NCBI RefSeq assembly: GCF_000805335.1
Contig: NZ_KN708638.1
Location: 5,685,359 to 5,749,358, forward strand
Direction: 5' to 3'
Source of the DNA: Streptomyces sp. CT34
GTDB lineage: Bacteria > Actinomycetota > Actinomycetes > Streptomycetales > Streptomycetaceae
DNA length: 64,000 bases
The notes under the pieces were generated by a model. The model saw nothing but the letters and a program-made list of their open reading frames with translations, was not told the DNA's origin and did not search any database. Within the stretch, counting starts at the first letter, position 1, and each line of letters begins with the position of its first letter. Position numbers and translations under genes: made by a program. Positions 53,024 through 61,234 of the stretch are shown here, piece by piece.

Positions 53024-54385
53024 TCAGTGGCCGGTCGTCGGAAGACCGCCGGTGCCGGGCTCCGGCCGTGCGTCCAGCCGCCGCCGCAGCCGCCGGGCCT
53101 GTTCCCGCCCCCGGGTCCGCCCCACGGCGGCGGCCCGGCGCAGCGCCCGGCCGCGACGGGTCGCCCGCAGGTCCCGGAAGAGGAGTTGGTACCGCTCGGC
53201 CATCGGCCCGGGGTCGTAGCGGTGCCCGGCCGCCAGCGCGGCGGCGCCCATCTCCCGGCGGCGCTCCGGGTCCTCGATCAGATCGAGCAGCGCCTCGGCC
53301 AGCGCCCGCCCGTCGCCGCGCGGCACCAGCACGCCGGTCACGCCGTCGCGGACGATCTCGGCCGGGCCCAGCGGGCAGTCGGTGCTGACGACCGGTACGC
53401 CGCAGCGCATCGCCTCGACCAGGGGCATCCCGAACGACTCGGCGTCCGACGCCGAGGCGACGATCGACGCCTTGGCGAACTCCTCCTCGATCGGCGCCCG
53501 CGGTCCGGTGAGCTCGGCCCGCCCGGACAGCCCCAGCCCGTCGATGAGGCTTTGCAGCCGGGTGCGTTCGGCGCCGCCGCCGTGGATGCGGAGCCGCCAG
53601 TCGGGGTGCTTGACGGAGACCGCGGAGAACGCCTCGATCAGCAGGTCGAAGCGCTTGCCGCGGACCAGCCGGCCGGCCGCCGCGATGATCTTCGAGCTGC
53701 CGTCGGACGGCGGTCCGGCGGGCGTCGGGACGATGTCGGGCACCGCCAGGACCCGTACGCCGGGCAGCGGCATCCGCGCGCGGTAGACCGCCGCGTCCGC
53801 CTCGGTCGTGGTGACCACCGCGTCCAACGACCGGTAGTGGCGGGCGAGTTCGGCCCGCAGCGGGGCGCTGTGCGCGTCGTGCCGCGAGTGCTCCTGGGCG
53901 ATCCGCAGGGCGCGGCGGGGGGCGAAGCGGGCCAGGTAGACGTTGATGCCGGGCCGGGTGCCGATGAGCACGTCGGCGTCGCTGCCGCGCAGGAACTCCG
54001 CGGCCCGGAGGTCGACCAGCCGGCTGTACTGGTCGTGCCGCTGCTCGGCGAGCGGGAAGTCCACCGCGGGCTCGCCGAACAGCGGATGCGCCATGTCGTC
54101 GCTGCCCACCCGGGTGTCCACCAGCGGGATCAGCCGCACCCGGGGGTCGATCGCGAACCGCGGGACCTCGCGGTGCCGCAGCATCGAGACGACCTCGACG
54201 TCGTGCCGGTCGGCGAGCGCGGCGGCGAGGTTCAGGGTGGTGCGGATGGTGCCGCCGACGGCGTACGCGTCGTGCAGCAGGAGGGTCACCTTCAGGCGGC
54301 CCCGGCGCCCGGCCCGGCCGGTACGGTCCGTGCGGTCCGCAGGGGCCGTTCGGCCTGCGTCATCGGTGCTCTTCGTGCGGTGCAT
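53024..54385 (-). CDS. Glycosyltransferase family 4 protein
   Basis: 453 residues from ATG 54385; the first ~30 are a hydrophilic Arg/Thr-rich extension. GT-B fold: N-terminal LKVTLLLHDAYAVGGTIRTTLNLAAALADRHDVEVVS, middle IIAAAGRLVRGKRFDLLIEAFSAV, and the donor site ASDAESFGMPLVEAMRCGVPVVSTDCPLGPAEIV (EX7E type). The C-terminal ~35 residues are strongly basic (RATRRGRALRRAAAVGRTRG), perhaps a membrane-surface contact. It uses a nucleotide sugar with retention. Acceptor unknown; a teichoic acid, exopolysaccharide or glycolipid is plausible. It is divergent from the response regulator. Confidence 0.9.
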   Translation of the reverse strand: MHRTKSTDDAGRTAPADRTDRTGRAGRRGRLKVTLLLHDAYAVGGTIRTTLNLAAALADRHDVEVVSMLRHREVPRFAIDPRVRLIPLVDTRVGSDDMAHPLFGEPAVDFPLAEQRHDQYSRLVDLRAAEFLRGSDADVLIGTRPGINVYLARFAPRRALRIAQEHSRHDAHSAPLRAELARHYRSLDAVVTTTEADAAVYRARMPLPGVRVLAVPDIVPTPAGPPSDGSSKIIAAAGRLVRGKRFDLLIEAFSAVSVKHPDWRLRIHGGGAERTRLQSLIDGLGLSGRAELTGPRAPIEEEFAKASIVASASDAESFGMPLVEAMRCGVPVVSTDCPLGPAEIVRDGVTGVLVPRGDGRALAEALLDLIEDPERRREMGAAALAAGHRYDPGPMAERYQLLFRDLRATRRGRALRRAAAVGRTRGREQARRLRRRLDARPEPGTGGLPTTGH

Positions 54386-54523
54386 GGTGTGCTCTTCACG
54401 CGGTGTCGACCCGGTGTGCCCGGGTGTGCCGGTTCGCTGCGGCCGTTCGGGGCCCGGGGCGGTGTCGTCCGCCGCGGCCGGCCCGTCCGGCAGCGGCCAC
54501 CGTCCCGGGACGGGGTAAGCCGA

Positions 54524-54533
54524 GGACATGTCC
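54524..54533. promoter_or_regulatory. Palindrome GGACATGTCC in the GT4/response-regulator gap
   Basis: A perfect 10-bp palindrome in the 255-bp divergent gap; another 12-bp palindrome, CGTCCCGGGACG, lies at 54501-54512. Position makes them candidate regulator sites. No known box was matched. Confidence 0.25.
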
Positions 54534-54640
54534 CAGGTGAGAGCCCGGTAAGAAACCCACCGGCCCCCCTTCCCCGCTCTCGGCTCCGCTCGTGCGGGGG
54601 GACCCGCACCGCGCCGGACCGGTCTTGGCAGACTTGCCGG

Positions 54641-55387
54641 GTGACCCATTCCGTACTGCTCGCCGAGGATGACCGCCCCATCCGCACCGCGCTGGAGCGT
54701 GCCCTGACCCTGGAGGGATACCGGGTCACCGCCGTCGCCGACGGGATCCAGGCGCTGGCCACCGCCCACCGCGAGCGACCCGACGTGATCCTGCTGGACG
54801 TGATGATGCCGGGGATCGACGGGCTCCAGGTGTGCCAGGTGCTGCGCGCCGAACAGGACCGCACCCCGATCCTGATGCTCACCGCACGGGTCGGGACCGC
54901 GGACCGGATAGCCGGCCTGGACGCCGGAGCCGACGACTACGTGGTCAAGCCCTTCGAGGTCGAGGAGGTGTTCGCCCGGCTGCGGGCGCTGCTGCGGCGG
55001 ACGACGGCCGGGCCGGTGGCCTCGGGGGACCGCGGGACCGGGTCCGCCGAGGCCGGGGAGGCGTATGACGCGAGGGCGGCGGGCAGCGGCGTCGTCGCGG
55101 CGGCCGATCTGCGGATCGACGGCCCCTCGCGGCGGGCCTGGCGCGGGGAGCGGGAGCTGGAGCTGACCCGGACCGAGTTCGAACTGCTGGAGCTGCTGGC
55201 CCGCAACGCCGGGATCGTGCTGGACCACGCGATGATCTACGACCGCATCTGGGGCTATGACTTCGGGCCCGGCTCGAAGAACCTCGCGGTGTATGTCGGC
55301 TATCTGCGGCGCAAGGTCGACGTACCGGGCAGCCGGCCGCTGATCCACACCGTGCGCGGCGTCGGCTACGTCCTGCGGGAGGACTGA
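54641..55387 (+). CDS. OmpR/MprA-type response regulator
   Basis: 248 residues from GTG 54641. Receiver with Asp10-Asp11 and phosphoacceptor Asp53 (VILLDVMMPGIDG), LTAR and YVVKPF, then a ~30-residue Gly/Ala linker and an OmpR winged helix (LELTRTEFELLELLARN, YDRIWGYDFGPGSKNLAVYVGYLRRKV, HTVRGVGYVLRE). No Shine-Dalgarno was seen, so translation may be leaderless. The TGA is followed immediately by the kinase GTG. Closest in feel to MprA/TcrA-type actinobacterial regulators that respond to envelope stress. Confidence 0.93.
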   Translation: MTHSVLLAEDDRPIRTALERALTLEGYRVTAVADGIQALATAHRERPDVILLDVMMPGIDGLQVCQVLRAEQDRTPILMLTARVGTADRIAGLDAGADDYVVKPFEVEEVFARLRALLRRTTAGPVASGDRGTGSAEAGEAYDARAAGSGVVAAADLRIDGPSRRAWRGERELELTRTEFELLELLARNAGIVLDHAMIYDRIWGYDFGPGSKNLAVYVGYLRRKVDVPGSRPLIHTVRGVGYVLRED

Positions 55388-56890
55388 GTGCCCCCGTCCC
55401 GCCGCCCCCGGTGGTCCGGCCTGCGGCGGCTCGCCGCCCGGCCGGCCGCCCGGCTGCGGGGCTGCCGTCCGGCCGCCTGGCTGCGCCCCCGCGAGCCCGC
55501 CAGCCTGCGCACCTCGTTCGCGCTGGCCTTCGCCGCGCTGGCCGCGGGGGTGACCGTCCTGGTCGGGTTCCTCAGCTACGACGCGGCGGCCCGGCTGGTG
55601 CGGATGGACGAGCGGTCGGTCTTCTCCGAGGTCGTACGGGACCTGCGGTCCCAGGTGCGGGAGCGGCCGTACACGCCGGCCGACTACACCGCCGCCGACA
55701 GCACCGCCGCCGACCCCGACCACGACGGGCCGCGGGCGGACCTGACCCGGCCGGCCCGGACGGATGTGCAGATCCTGGGCGCCGGCGGGCGGGTCGTCGA
55801 ACCGGGCCACCCCGCGCTTCCGGCCGGCGGCGCCGAGCGGACCGTCGCCGCCCACCCCGAGGCGGGCCGCTACGCACAGGGCGAGGTGCAGCTCGACGGC
55901 GACGCCTACCACCTCGCCACCGTGGCGCTCGGCGGCGGGCGCGGGGCCGTCCAGGTCGCCCGCAAGGTCAGCGGGACCGAGGACCTGCTCGCCGCGCTCC
56001 AGAAGCGCACCGTGCTGCTGGCGGCCGGCGTCATCGCGCTGGCCGGCGCCGTCGGCTGGTGGCTGGCCCGCCGGATCACCGGCCGGCTGGTCCGGCTGAC
56101 GTCGGTCGCCGAGCGCGTCGCGGAACACGGGCCGGCGGACGTCCAGGTGCCGGTCGCCGGGCGCGACGAGGTGGCCCGGCTCGGGCGGGCCTTCGACGAC
56201 ATGCTCGGGCGGCTGACCAGCGCGGTGCAGGACCAGCAGCGGCTCGTCCAGGACGCCGGCCACGAACTGCGCACCCCGCTGACCTCGCTCCGTACGAACA
56301 TCTCGCTGCTCAGGCGCTTCGACGAGCTGCCGCCGGACGCCCGCGGGGAGCTGCTCGCCGACCTGGCGGGGGGGGCCCGTGAACTGACCGACCTGGTCAA
56401 CGAGTTGGTGGACCTGGCGGCCGGGCAGCGGGACGACGAGCCGCCGGCGCAGGTGCGGCTGGCCGAGGTGGGGGAGCGCGCCGCCGCCTCCGCCCGCCGC
56501 CGCACCGGCCGCGAGATCACCGTGCGCACCGGCCGCCCGGCGGTCGTCGAGGGCCGGCCGGCCGCGCTGCACCGCGCGCTCGGCAACCTCCTGGAGAACG
56601 CCGCCAAGTTCGACGCCGACGGCACCGCGCCCATCGAGGTCGTCGTCACCGGCGCCCGCGTCGAGGTCCTCGACCGCGGTCCGGGCCTCGCCGAGGCCGA
56701 CCTCACCCGGGTCTTCGACCGCTTCTACCGCGCCCCGGCCGCTCGCGGCCTGCCCGGCTCGGGCCTGGGCCTCGCGATCGTCCGGGAGATCGCGGCGGCC
56801 CACGGCGGACAGGTCTTCGCGACCGTACGTCCCGGCGGCGGGGCCGGCATCGGCTTCACCGTGGGCGGCGGTCAGCCGGAGGCGGAGTAG
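55388..56890 (+). CDS. Sensor histidine kinase (HAMP-HisKA, MprB-like)
   Basis: 500 residues starting at the GTG directly after the regulator's stop. A basic N-terminus, membrane helix ~45-65, extracytoplasmic sensor (~66-205) with an acidic Asp/Ala-rich stretch (PADYTAADSTAADPDHDG), second helix (VLLAAGVIALAGAVGWWLA), HAMP, HisKA with His292 (QDAGHELRTPLTSLRTN), and an HATPase (LLENAAKFDADG, DRGPGL, GSGLGLAIV). It phosphorylates the preceding regulator. The ligand is unknown. The gene converges on the M56 peptidase gene, with a large inverted repeat between. Confidence 0.93.
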   Translation: MPPSRRPRWSGLRRLAARPAARLRGCRPAAWLRPREPASLRTSFALAFAALAAGVTVLVGFLSYDAAARLVRMDERSVFSEVVRDLRSQVRERPYTPADYTAADSTAADPDHDGPRADLTRPARTDVQILGAGGRVVEPGHPALPAGGAERTVAAHPEAGRYAQGEVQLDGDAYHLATVALGGGRGAVQVARKVSGTEDLLAALQKRTVLLAAGVIALAGAVGWWLARRITGRLVRLTSVAERVAEHGPADVQVPVAGRDEVARLGRAFDDMLGRLTSAVQDQQRLVQDAGHELRTPLTSLRTNISLLRRFDELPPDARGELLADLAGGARELTDLVNELVDLAAGQRDDEPPAQVRLAEVGERAAASARRRTGREITVRTGRPAVVEGRPAALHRALGNLLENAAKFDADGTAPIEVVVTGARVEVLDRGPGLAEADLTRVFDRFYRAPAARGLPGSGLGLAIVREIAAAHGGQVFATVRPGGGAGIGFTVGGGQPEAE

Positions 56891-56899
56891 GCCGGACCG

Positions 56900-57084
56900 G
56901 GCCCGGTCGTCGAACTCCCGCCCGCCGGCCGACGCCCGGCACGCACTCTCGCCGTACCGGACGACGGCCCGGTACTCCTCCACGGGCCATGTACAGGGGC
57001 CATCGCCCCGGCACTCCGAGAGCACGCACCTGCCGCCGCCCGGCCCACCCTCCGGGCGGACGACGGGAGTTCGACGACCGGGCC
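56900..57084. repeat. Long-range perfect 21-bp inverted repeat between convergent genes
   Basis: GGCCCGGTCGTCGAACTCCCG at 56900-56920 is the exact reverse complement of 57064-57084, with 143 bp in between; a shorter pair (CACTCTCG/CGAGAG region) lies inside. It occupies the gap between the kinase stop (56890) and the M56 stop (57144). Confidence 0.85.
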
Positions 57085-57113
57085 TGGCACCGCCCGGCCG
57101 CCGCCCCGGCCCG

Positions 57114-57159
57114 GGGTGTCTCAGTCGCCGTGGTGCGGGTGTCTCAGTCCCCGTGGTGC
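57114..57159. repeat. 23-bp tandem duplication over the 3' end of the M56 gene
   Basis: GGGTGTCTCAGTCGCCGTGGTGC (57114-57136) is repeated at 57137-57159 with one mismatch. The second copy includes the stop codon and last codons (EHHGD) of the M56 gene. It looks like a slippage duplication. Confidence 0.85.
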
Positions 57160-58106
57160 TCGCCCTGGGCCGACTCCACCGTCTGGTGCAGATCGGCCGC
57201 AGCCTCCACCGCGGCAGCCGCGGAGAAGGGGACACAGGCCAGCAGGGCGGCGGCTATCAGCCGGCGGCCGTGCAGGCCGGGGGGGTGGTGGGGGGGTTCG
57301 GCGGGGGGGTCGGGGGTCAGCAGCGCGGCGACCCGGCGCGGGACCGGACCCGTGGTGGCGGCGAGTGCGGTGCTCGGGCGGGGGACCGCCGTGGCGTGCG
57401 CGCGGGCGGCCAGCGCGGCGCGGCCGATGGCGCGGGCGGTGACCCGGCGGTCGCCCACCCGGGAGGCGGCCGATTCGTCGGCCCAGCGCTCCAGGGCGTA
57501 CGCCAGCGAGGGGCCGAGCCCGCGGAGCAGCGGATGGCAGGCCGAGGCCAGCGCGACCGTCAGCAGGAAGAGGTGGTGGCGGCCGGTGAGGTGGGCCCGC
57601 TCGTGGGCGAACAGCGCCTCCCGCTCGGCCGGCGGCAGCGCTCGCAGCATCCCGGCGGTGACCACCACGCGGTCCGGCCGGCCGGGCAGCGCGAAGGCGT
57701 CGGGCGCGGCATCGGGGAGGACGCACAGATCGCCGGCGAGGGAGTGGGCGTCGGCGGTGCGCCGGGCGGCGCGCAGCTCGGCGCGGTGGCCGAGCGCGCG
57801 GCGGGTGACGGCGATCGCGCAGCAGGTCAGCAGCGCGCCGGCGACCGAGGCGGCCGGCACGGTCACGTCCGCGTCCCCGCCCAGCAGCGACAACGAGAGA
57901 TGGCCGAAGGCGGCGACCGGCGGCAGCCACAGCGCCCCGGCGGCCATCAGCAGGGCGAGCGCGGCGGTCGTGCAGGCGGCCAGCGCGGCGGCGCAGCCGG
58001 TGAGCAGCCAGGCCGCGGCGCGCGGCGGCAGCGACTCGGCGAGCCGGCGGGCGGCCGGCACCGCGAGCAGCGGCATCAGCAGCGGGACCCAGACGGCGAA
58101 GATCAT
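57144..58106 (-). CDS. M56-family (BlaR1/MecR1-like) membrane metallopeptidase
   Basis: 320 residues. About four to five membrane helices, with the zinc site HExxH at His168-Glu169...His172 (LFAHERAHLTGRHH) in the cytosolic loop and a downstream acidic ligand in YALERWADESAASRVGD. There is no C-terminal penicillin-binding sensor domain, unlike BlaR1, so the signal must be sensed by the membrane part. The ATG at 58106 overlaps the BlaI-type repressor gene (ATGA). In such pairs the peptidase inactivates the repressor upon envelope stress, often by β-lactams. The last helix is followed by EAAADLHQTVESAQGEHHGD. Confidence 0.92.
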   Translation of the reverse strand: MIFAVWVPLLMPLLAVPAARRLAESLPPRAAAWLLTGCAAALAACTTAALALLMAAGALWLPPVAAFGHLSLSLLGGDADVTVPAASVAGALLTCCAIAVTRRALGHRAELRAARRTADAHSLAGDLCVLPDAAPDAFALPGRPDRVVVTAGMLRALPPAEREALFAHERAHLTGRHHLFLLTVALASACHPLLRGLGPSLAYALERWADESAASRVGDRRVTARAIGRAALAARAHATAVPRPSTALAATTGPVPRRVAALLTPDPPAEPPHHPPGLHGRRLIAAALLACVPFSAAAAVEAAADLHQTVESAQGEHHGD

Positions 58107-58522
58107 GGCGCGGCCCCGGGCAGCGGGCCGCCGGCGCCGTCCGCGCCATCGGCCTCGGCCTCGTCCAGCAGCGAGCGGAGCAGCCGCTCGTCCTCGGTGG
58201 TCAGCTCGGAGACGAAGCGGGCGAGCGCGGTGCCGCGGTCGTCCTGCTTGTCGAGCTCGCTGCGCATCCGCCGGGCGGTCAGTCCCGCGGAGTCGTGTAT
58301 CGGCGAGTACGCGAAGCCGCGGCCCGCGCGGGTGCGGGACACCGCCCCCTTGACGTGCAGTCTGGTGAGGATGGTGGTGACGGTCGTACGGGCGAGCCGG
58401 CCGCCCAGCTCGCTCTGCACCTCGGCGGGGCTCAGCGGGCCCTCGGCCGCCCAGAGCGCCGCCAGCACGCTCGCCTCCAGCTCACCGGCCGGGCGCCGCT
58501 GCACGGGTGATGTCTCCGACAT
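58103..58522 (-). CDS. BlaI/MecI-family transcriptional repressor
   Basis: 139 residues from ATG 58522 with GGTGGAGGG upstream. Winged helix: LEASVLAALWAAEGPLSPAEVQSELGGRLARTTVTTILTRLHVKGAVSRTRAGRGFAYSP, then a helical dimerisation part (ELTTEDERLLRSLLDEAEAD). First gene of a two-gene unit with the M56 peptidase. A near-perfect palindrome at 58546-58582 just upstream carries the TACA...TGTA half-sites expected of this family, so it is probably self-regulated. Confidence 0.94.
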   Translation of the reverse strand: MSETSPVQRRPAGELEASVLAALWAAEGPLSPAEVQSELGGRLARTTVTTILTRLHVKGAVSRTRAGRGFAYSPIHDSAGLTARRMRSELDKQDDRGTALARFVSELTTEDERLLRSLLDEAEADGADGAGGPLPGAAP

Positions 58523-58545
58523 GGAACGCCCTCCACCTTTCCGTC

Positions 58546-58582
58546 GTCTACAGTTCCGTAGACCGTCTACGGGACTGTAGAC
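58546..58582. promoter_or_regulatory. BlaI-type operator between blaI-like and DedA genes
   Basis: GTCTACAGTTCCGTAGAC (58546-58563), one base, then GTCTACGGGACTGTAGAC (58565-58582). The whole 37-bp element is an inverted repeat with 17 of 18 positions symmetric, and each half is itself a GTCTAC...GTAGAC palindrome. It lies 24 nt upstream of the repressor start and 55 nt upstream of the DedA start, so it could control both directions. Confidence 0.75.
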
Positions 58583-58636
58583 GGTGGGGTCGGCCGCTCG
58601 GCAGGCCCGGAACCCATTATGGGAGGGGCCACTGAC

Positions 58637-59356
58637 ATGGCCGTAGCCGCCGCAGATCTCCACCTGGGTGCCGTCACCCAGGCGGTCAACATCCTCGACG
58701 CCGGCTCACTGCTCGCCGCCTTCGGCGCCCTCGGTGTCGCCGTCGTCCTCTTCGCCGAGACCGGGCTGCTGGTCGGCTTCCTGCTGCCCGGCGACTCGCT
58801 GCTGTTCACCGCGGGACTGCTGTGCGCCCCGGGCGTCGGCGGCGCCGTCCACCTCTCGCTGCCCCAGGTCCTGGCGTCCGCCGTCGTCGGCACGCTCGCC
58901 GGATCCCAGACCGGCTTCTGGATCGGCCGGCGCGGGGGCAGCGCCCTGCTGTCCCGCGGCCGCTCCCGCAAACTCCGGGACGGCGCCGCCCGCGCCGAGG
59001 AATACCTGGAGCGCTACGGCCACGCCAAGGCGATCATCCTGGGCCGCTTCGTCCCCGTCGTCCGCACCGTGCTCAACCCGCTGGCCGGCGCCCTGAGCGT
59101 GCCCACCCGCACCTTCACCCTCTGGCAGATCGCCGGCGGCCTGGTCTGGACGTTCGGCCTCACCCTCGCCGGATACGCCCTGGGCTCGTCCGTCCCCAAC
59201 GTCGACCGGTACCTGCTCCCGGCCGTCGGCCTCGTCGTGATCGCCTCGCTGACCCCGCTCGCCCTCGAAGTGCTGCGCTCCCGCAAGCGGCGTCCGGACG
59301 CCCAGCAGGGCACCGAACCGGTCGCCGAATCCGGTACCGCGCCACCGGCACCCTGA
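58637..59356 (+). CDS. DedA-family membrane protein (candidate undecaprenyl-phosphate flippase)
   Basis: 239 residues from ATG 58637, chosen for GGGAGGGG eight bases upstream over the ATG at 58619. DedA features: acidic pair Glu41 and Asp53 (FAETGLLVGFLLPGDSLLF), the GTLAGSQTGFWIGRRGG hairpin, arginines 137 and 143 in GRFVPVVRTVLNPLAGAL, and C-terminal helices. DedA proteins have recently been linked to recycling of undecaprenyl phosphate (UptA) and to proton-coupled membrane homeostasis. The neighbouring PAP2 genes, which may dephosphorylate undecaprenyl pyrophosphate, fit that role. Confidence 0.92.
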   Translation: MAVAAADLHLGAVTQAVNILDAGSLLAAFGALGVAVVLFAETGLLVGFLLPGDSLLFTAGLLCAPGVGGAVHLSLPQVLASAVVGTLAGSQTGFWIGRRGGSALLSRGRSRKLRDGAARAEEYLERYGHAKAIILGRFVPVVRTVLNPLAGALSVPTRTFTLWQIAGGLVWTFGLTLAGYALGSSVPNVDRYLLPAVGLVVIASLTPLALEVLRSRKRRPDAQQGTEPVAESGTAPPAP

Positions 59357-59462
59357 GGGACCCGGCACACTTGCTGAAGCACGCGGCCGGCCCCGGCACC
59401 CCGAAGGCCGCCCCCGAACCCAGCCCACGCACCACGTAGCGACCCGCCAAGGAGAAACCCCA

Positions 59463-60122
59463 GTGACCGACCTCGCCTTCGGCGGAGCCTCGATCGACGG
59501 CGGCCTGTACACCTCTGTGACCGGCTTCGCCCAGGAGATGCCGCACTTCCTGAACGTCCTGGTCTCCCTCTGGACCGACTTCGGCCTCGGGATCTTCGCC
59601 GTCCTGATGCTCGTCGGCTGGTGGCGGGCCCGCCAGCGGCTCGGCGGCAGCTCCCGCCGCCGGCTCGACCCCGGTGAGCGGCGGCACACCGCCCCCGTCG
59701 CCATGGCGATGGCCCTGGCCGTCCCGGTGACCGTGGTCCTCGCCTACGTGGCCAACGACGTGGTCAAGGCCTTCTTCCACGAGCAGCGCCCCTGCCAGAC
59801 CATCCTCCACACCGTCACCGTCGAGGCGTGCCCCCCGCTGGGCGACTGGTCCTTCCCCAGCAACCACTCGGCCATCGCCGCCTCCGCCGCGGTCGCCCTG
59901 ATCCTCCTGGACCGCCGGCTCGGCTGGATCGCCGTCCCGGCCGCGCTCCTGATGGGCGCCTCGCGCGTCTGGGTCGGCGCCCACTACCCGCACGACGTCC
60001 TGGTCGGACTGATCGTCGGCACCCTGGTCGCCGCGGTGCTCATGCCGCTCGCCCGGCGCGCCGCCCCCCTCGTCGAACGGCTCCGCGAGACCTCGCTGCG
60101 CCCCCTGGTGTCCGCCAGGTGA
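59463..60122 (+). CDS. PAP2-family membrane phosphatase, copy 1
   Basis: 219 residues from GTG 59463 with AAGGAG eight to nine bases upstream. Six membrane helices and the three PAP2 motifs: KAFFHEQRPC (motif 1), PSNHS (motif 2, with a catalytic His) and SRVWVGAHYPHDV (motif 3). It hydrolyses lipid phosphates or pyrophosphates; in bacteria BcrC-type members recycle undecaprenyl pyrophosphate. It lies 106 nt downstream of the DedA gene and overlaps the next PAP2 gene by 4 nt (GTGA). Confidence 0.92.
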   Translation: MTDLAFGGASIDGGLYTSVTGFAQEMPHFLNVLVSLWTDFGLGIFAVLMLVGWWRARQRLGGSSRRRLDPGERRHTAPVAMAMALAVPVTVVLAYVANDVVKAFFHEQRPCQTILHTVTVEACPPLGDWSFPSNHSAIAASAAVALILLDRRLGWIAVPAALLMGASRVWVGAHYPHDVLVGLIVGTLVAAVLMPLARRAAPLVERLRETSLRPLVSAR

Positions 60123-60859
60123 CGTCGCCGGGGGCGGACCCGGCACCGGGGCCCCGGCCGGGCGCCGGTCCCGAGCGCGGACCGCGCCCCGGACCGGCGC
60201 CGGCCCGGCCGCTCGCCGTCGCGGCGGTCGCCGCGGCCCTCTTCGCCGCCGCGGCCACCGTCACGGCCGTACGCGACGGAGCCCCGCTCGCCCCCGAACT
60301 GGCCGCCCTCCACTGGAGCACGGCCCACCGCGGGGAGCCGCTGCGCTCCCTGGCCGGCGCCCTGACGGCGACCGGCACCGGCGTCGTCCCGTACCTGATG
60401 GCGGTGCTCGCCGGACTGCTGGCCGGCCGCACCTGGCGCGGCCGGCGCCGCGCGGTGACCTGGGCGGTGGTCGTACTGGCCGCCGGCCAGGCGATCCGCT
60501 ACGGCCTGATGGAACTGCTCGCCCGCCCCCGCCCGCCGGTCGCCGACTGGGCCGCCCGGGCAACCGGCTACTCCTTCCCCTCCGGCCACTCCACCACCTC
60601 CGCCCTGGCCGCCGGCATCCTCGCCTGGGGCGTACTGCACCGCACCCGCCCCCGCACCGGCCGCCTCCTCTGCGCCCTGCTCGCCCTCTGGGCCGTCGCC
60701 GTCGGCCTCACCCGCGTCTACCTCGGCGTCCACTGGGCCGGCGACGTCCTGGCCGGCTGGCTCCTGGCCACCGCCCTGCTGGGGGCTGTCCGGTGGGTCA
60801 CGGCCCGGTCCGCGGCGTCTGGCGGGTCACCTCGCGGCGTCGCCGAACCGTCCCCGTAG
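60119..60859 (+). CDS. PAP2-family membrane phosphatase, copy 2
   Basis: 246 residues from GTG 60119 overlapping the stop of copy 1. After a ~28-residue Pro/Gly/Arg-rich N-terminus come about six helices with motif 1 (YGLMELLARPRPP), motif 2 (SFPSGHS, the common PSGH form) and motif 3 (LTRVYLGVHWAGDVLAG). Copy 1 has PSNHS instead, so the two are distant paralogues and may have different substrates. It is the last gene of the DedA-PAP2-PAP2 run. Confidence 0.9.
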   Translation: MTSPGADPAPGPRPGAGPERGPRPGPAPARPLAVAAVAAALFAAAATVTAVRDGAPLAPELAALHWSTAHRGEPLRSLAGALTATGTGVVPYLMAVLAGLLAGRTWRGRRRAVTWAVVVLAAGQAIRYGLMELLARPRPPVADWAARATGYSFPSGHSTTSALAAGILAWGVLHRTRPRTGRLLCALLALWAVAVGLTRVYLGVHWAGDVLAGWLLATALLGAVRWVTARSAASGGSPRGVAEPSP

Positions 60860-61234
60860 CTCACCTGTCGAGTAACTACGCTGTCGAGCCGCGCCGGCAC
60901 CTCGCGCTCCGCTTCGCTCCGCCTCGGCTCGTTGGACGCTCACCGGAACCCGAGCCGCACCGCACGCCGCGGCCCTTCCGACCTCGACCCACCGGACCCC
61001 CTAGCCCTCGCACTCCTCCTGGAACCGCCGGCCCTCCCCGGCCCGGCCCCGGCCGCTCCGGAAGCTCGCCCCTCCGCTTGTCCATGAATCGCTGACGAAC
61101 GGCCCAGGTCTTCGCCAAGGCCGCATGGACGCCCGGCCCGCCGAGCACCACAGTCCTGGGTGCCGGCGACCGGGGAGCGCTCACCGGCACCGGCGCCGAT
61201 TCACCGTGCACCACCGCGTGACAGGGGGACAGCA
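60860..61234. other. 375-bp intergenic region after the PAP2 pair
   Basis: No gene was recognised. It includes CG/CT-rich low-complexity DNA (60900-60935) and Pro-coding stretches in several frames. The promoter of the small gene at 61235 should be in the last ~100 bp. Confidence 0.5.

Noticed and set aside
56872..57090. Minus-strand short frame with WPVEEYRAVVRYGESAC-like text
   Set aside because: It lies wholly in the inverted-repeat gap, has no ribosome site, and its reading is partly forced by the palindrome; not enough to call a gene.
53024..57235. Minus-strand frame open for about 1,400 codons
   Set aside because: Only the last 453 codons (from 54385) encode the GT4 protein; the rest is antisense to the OmpR-type regulator and kinase.
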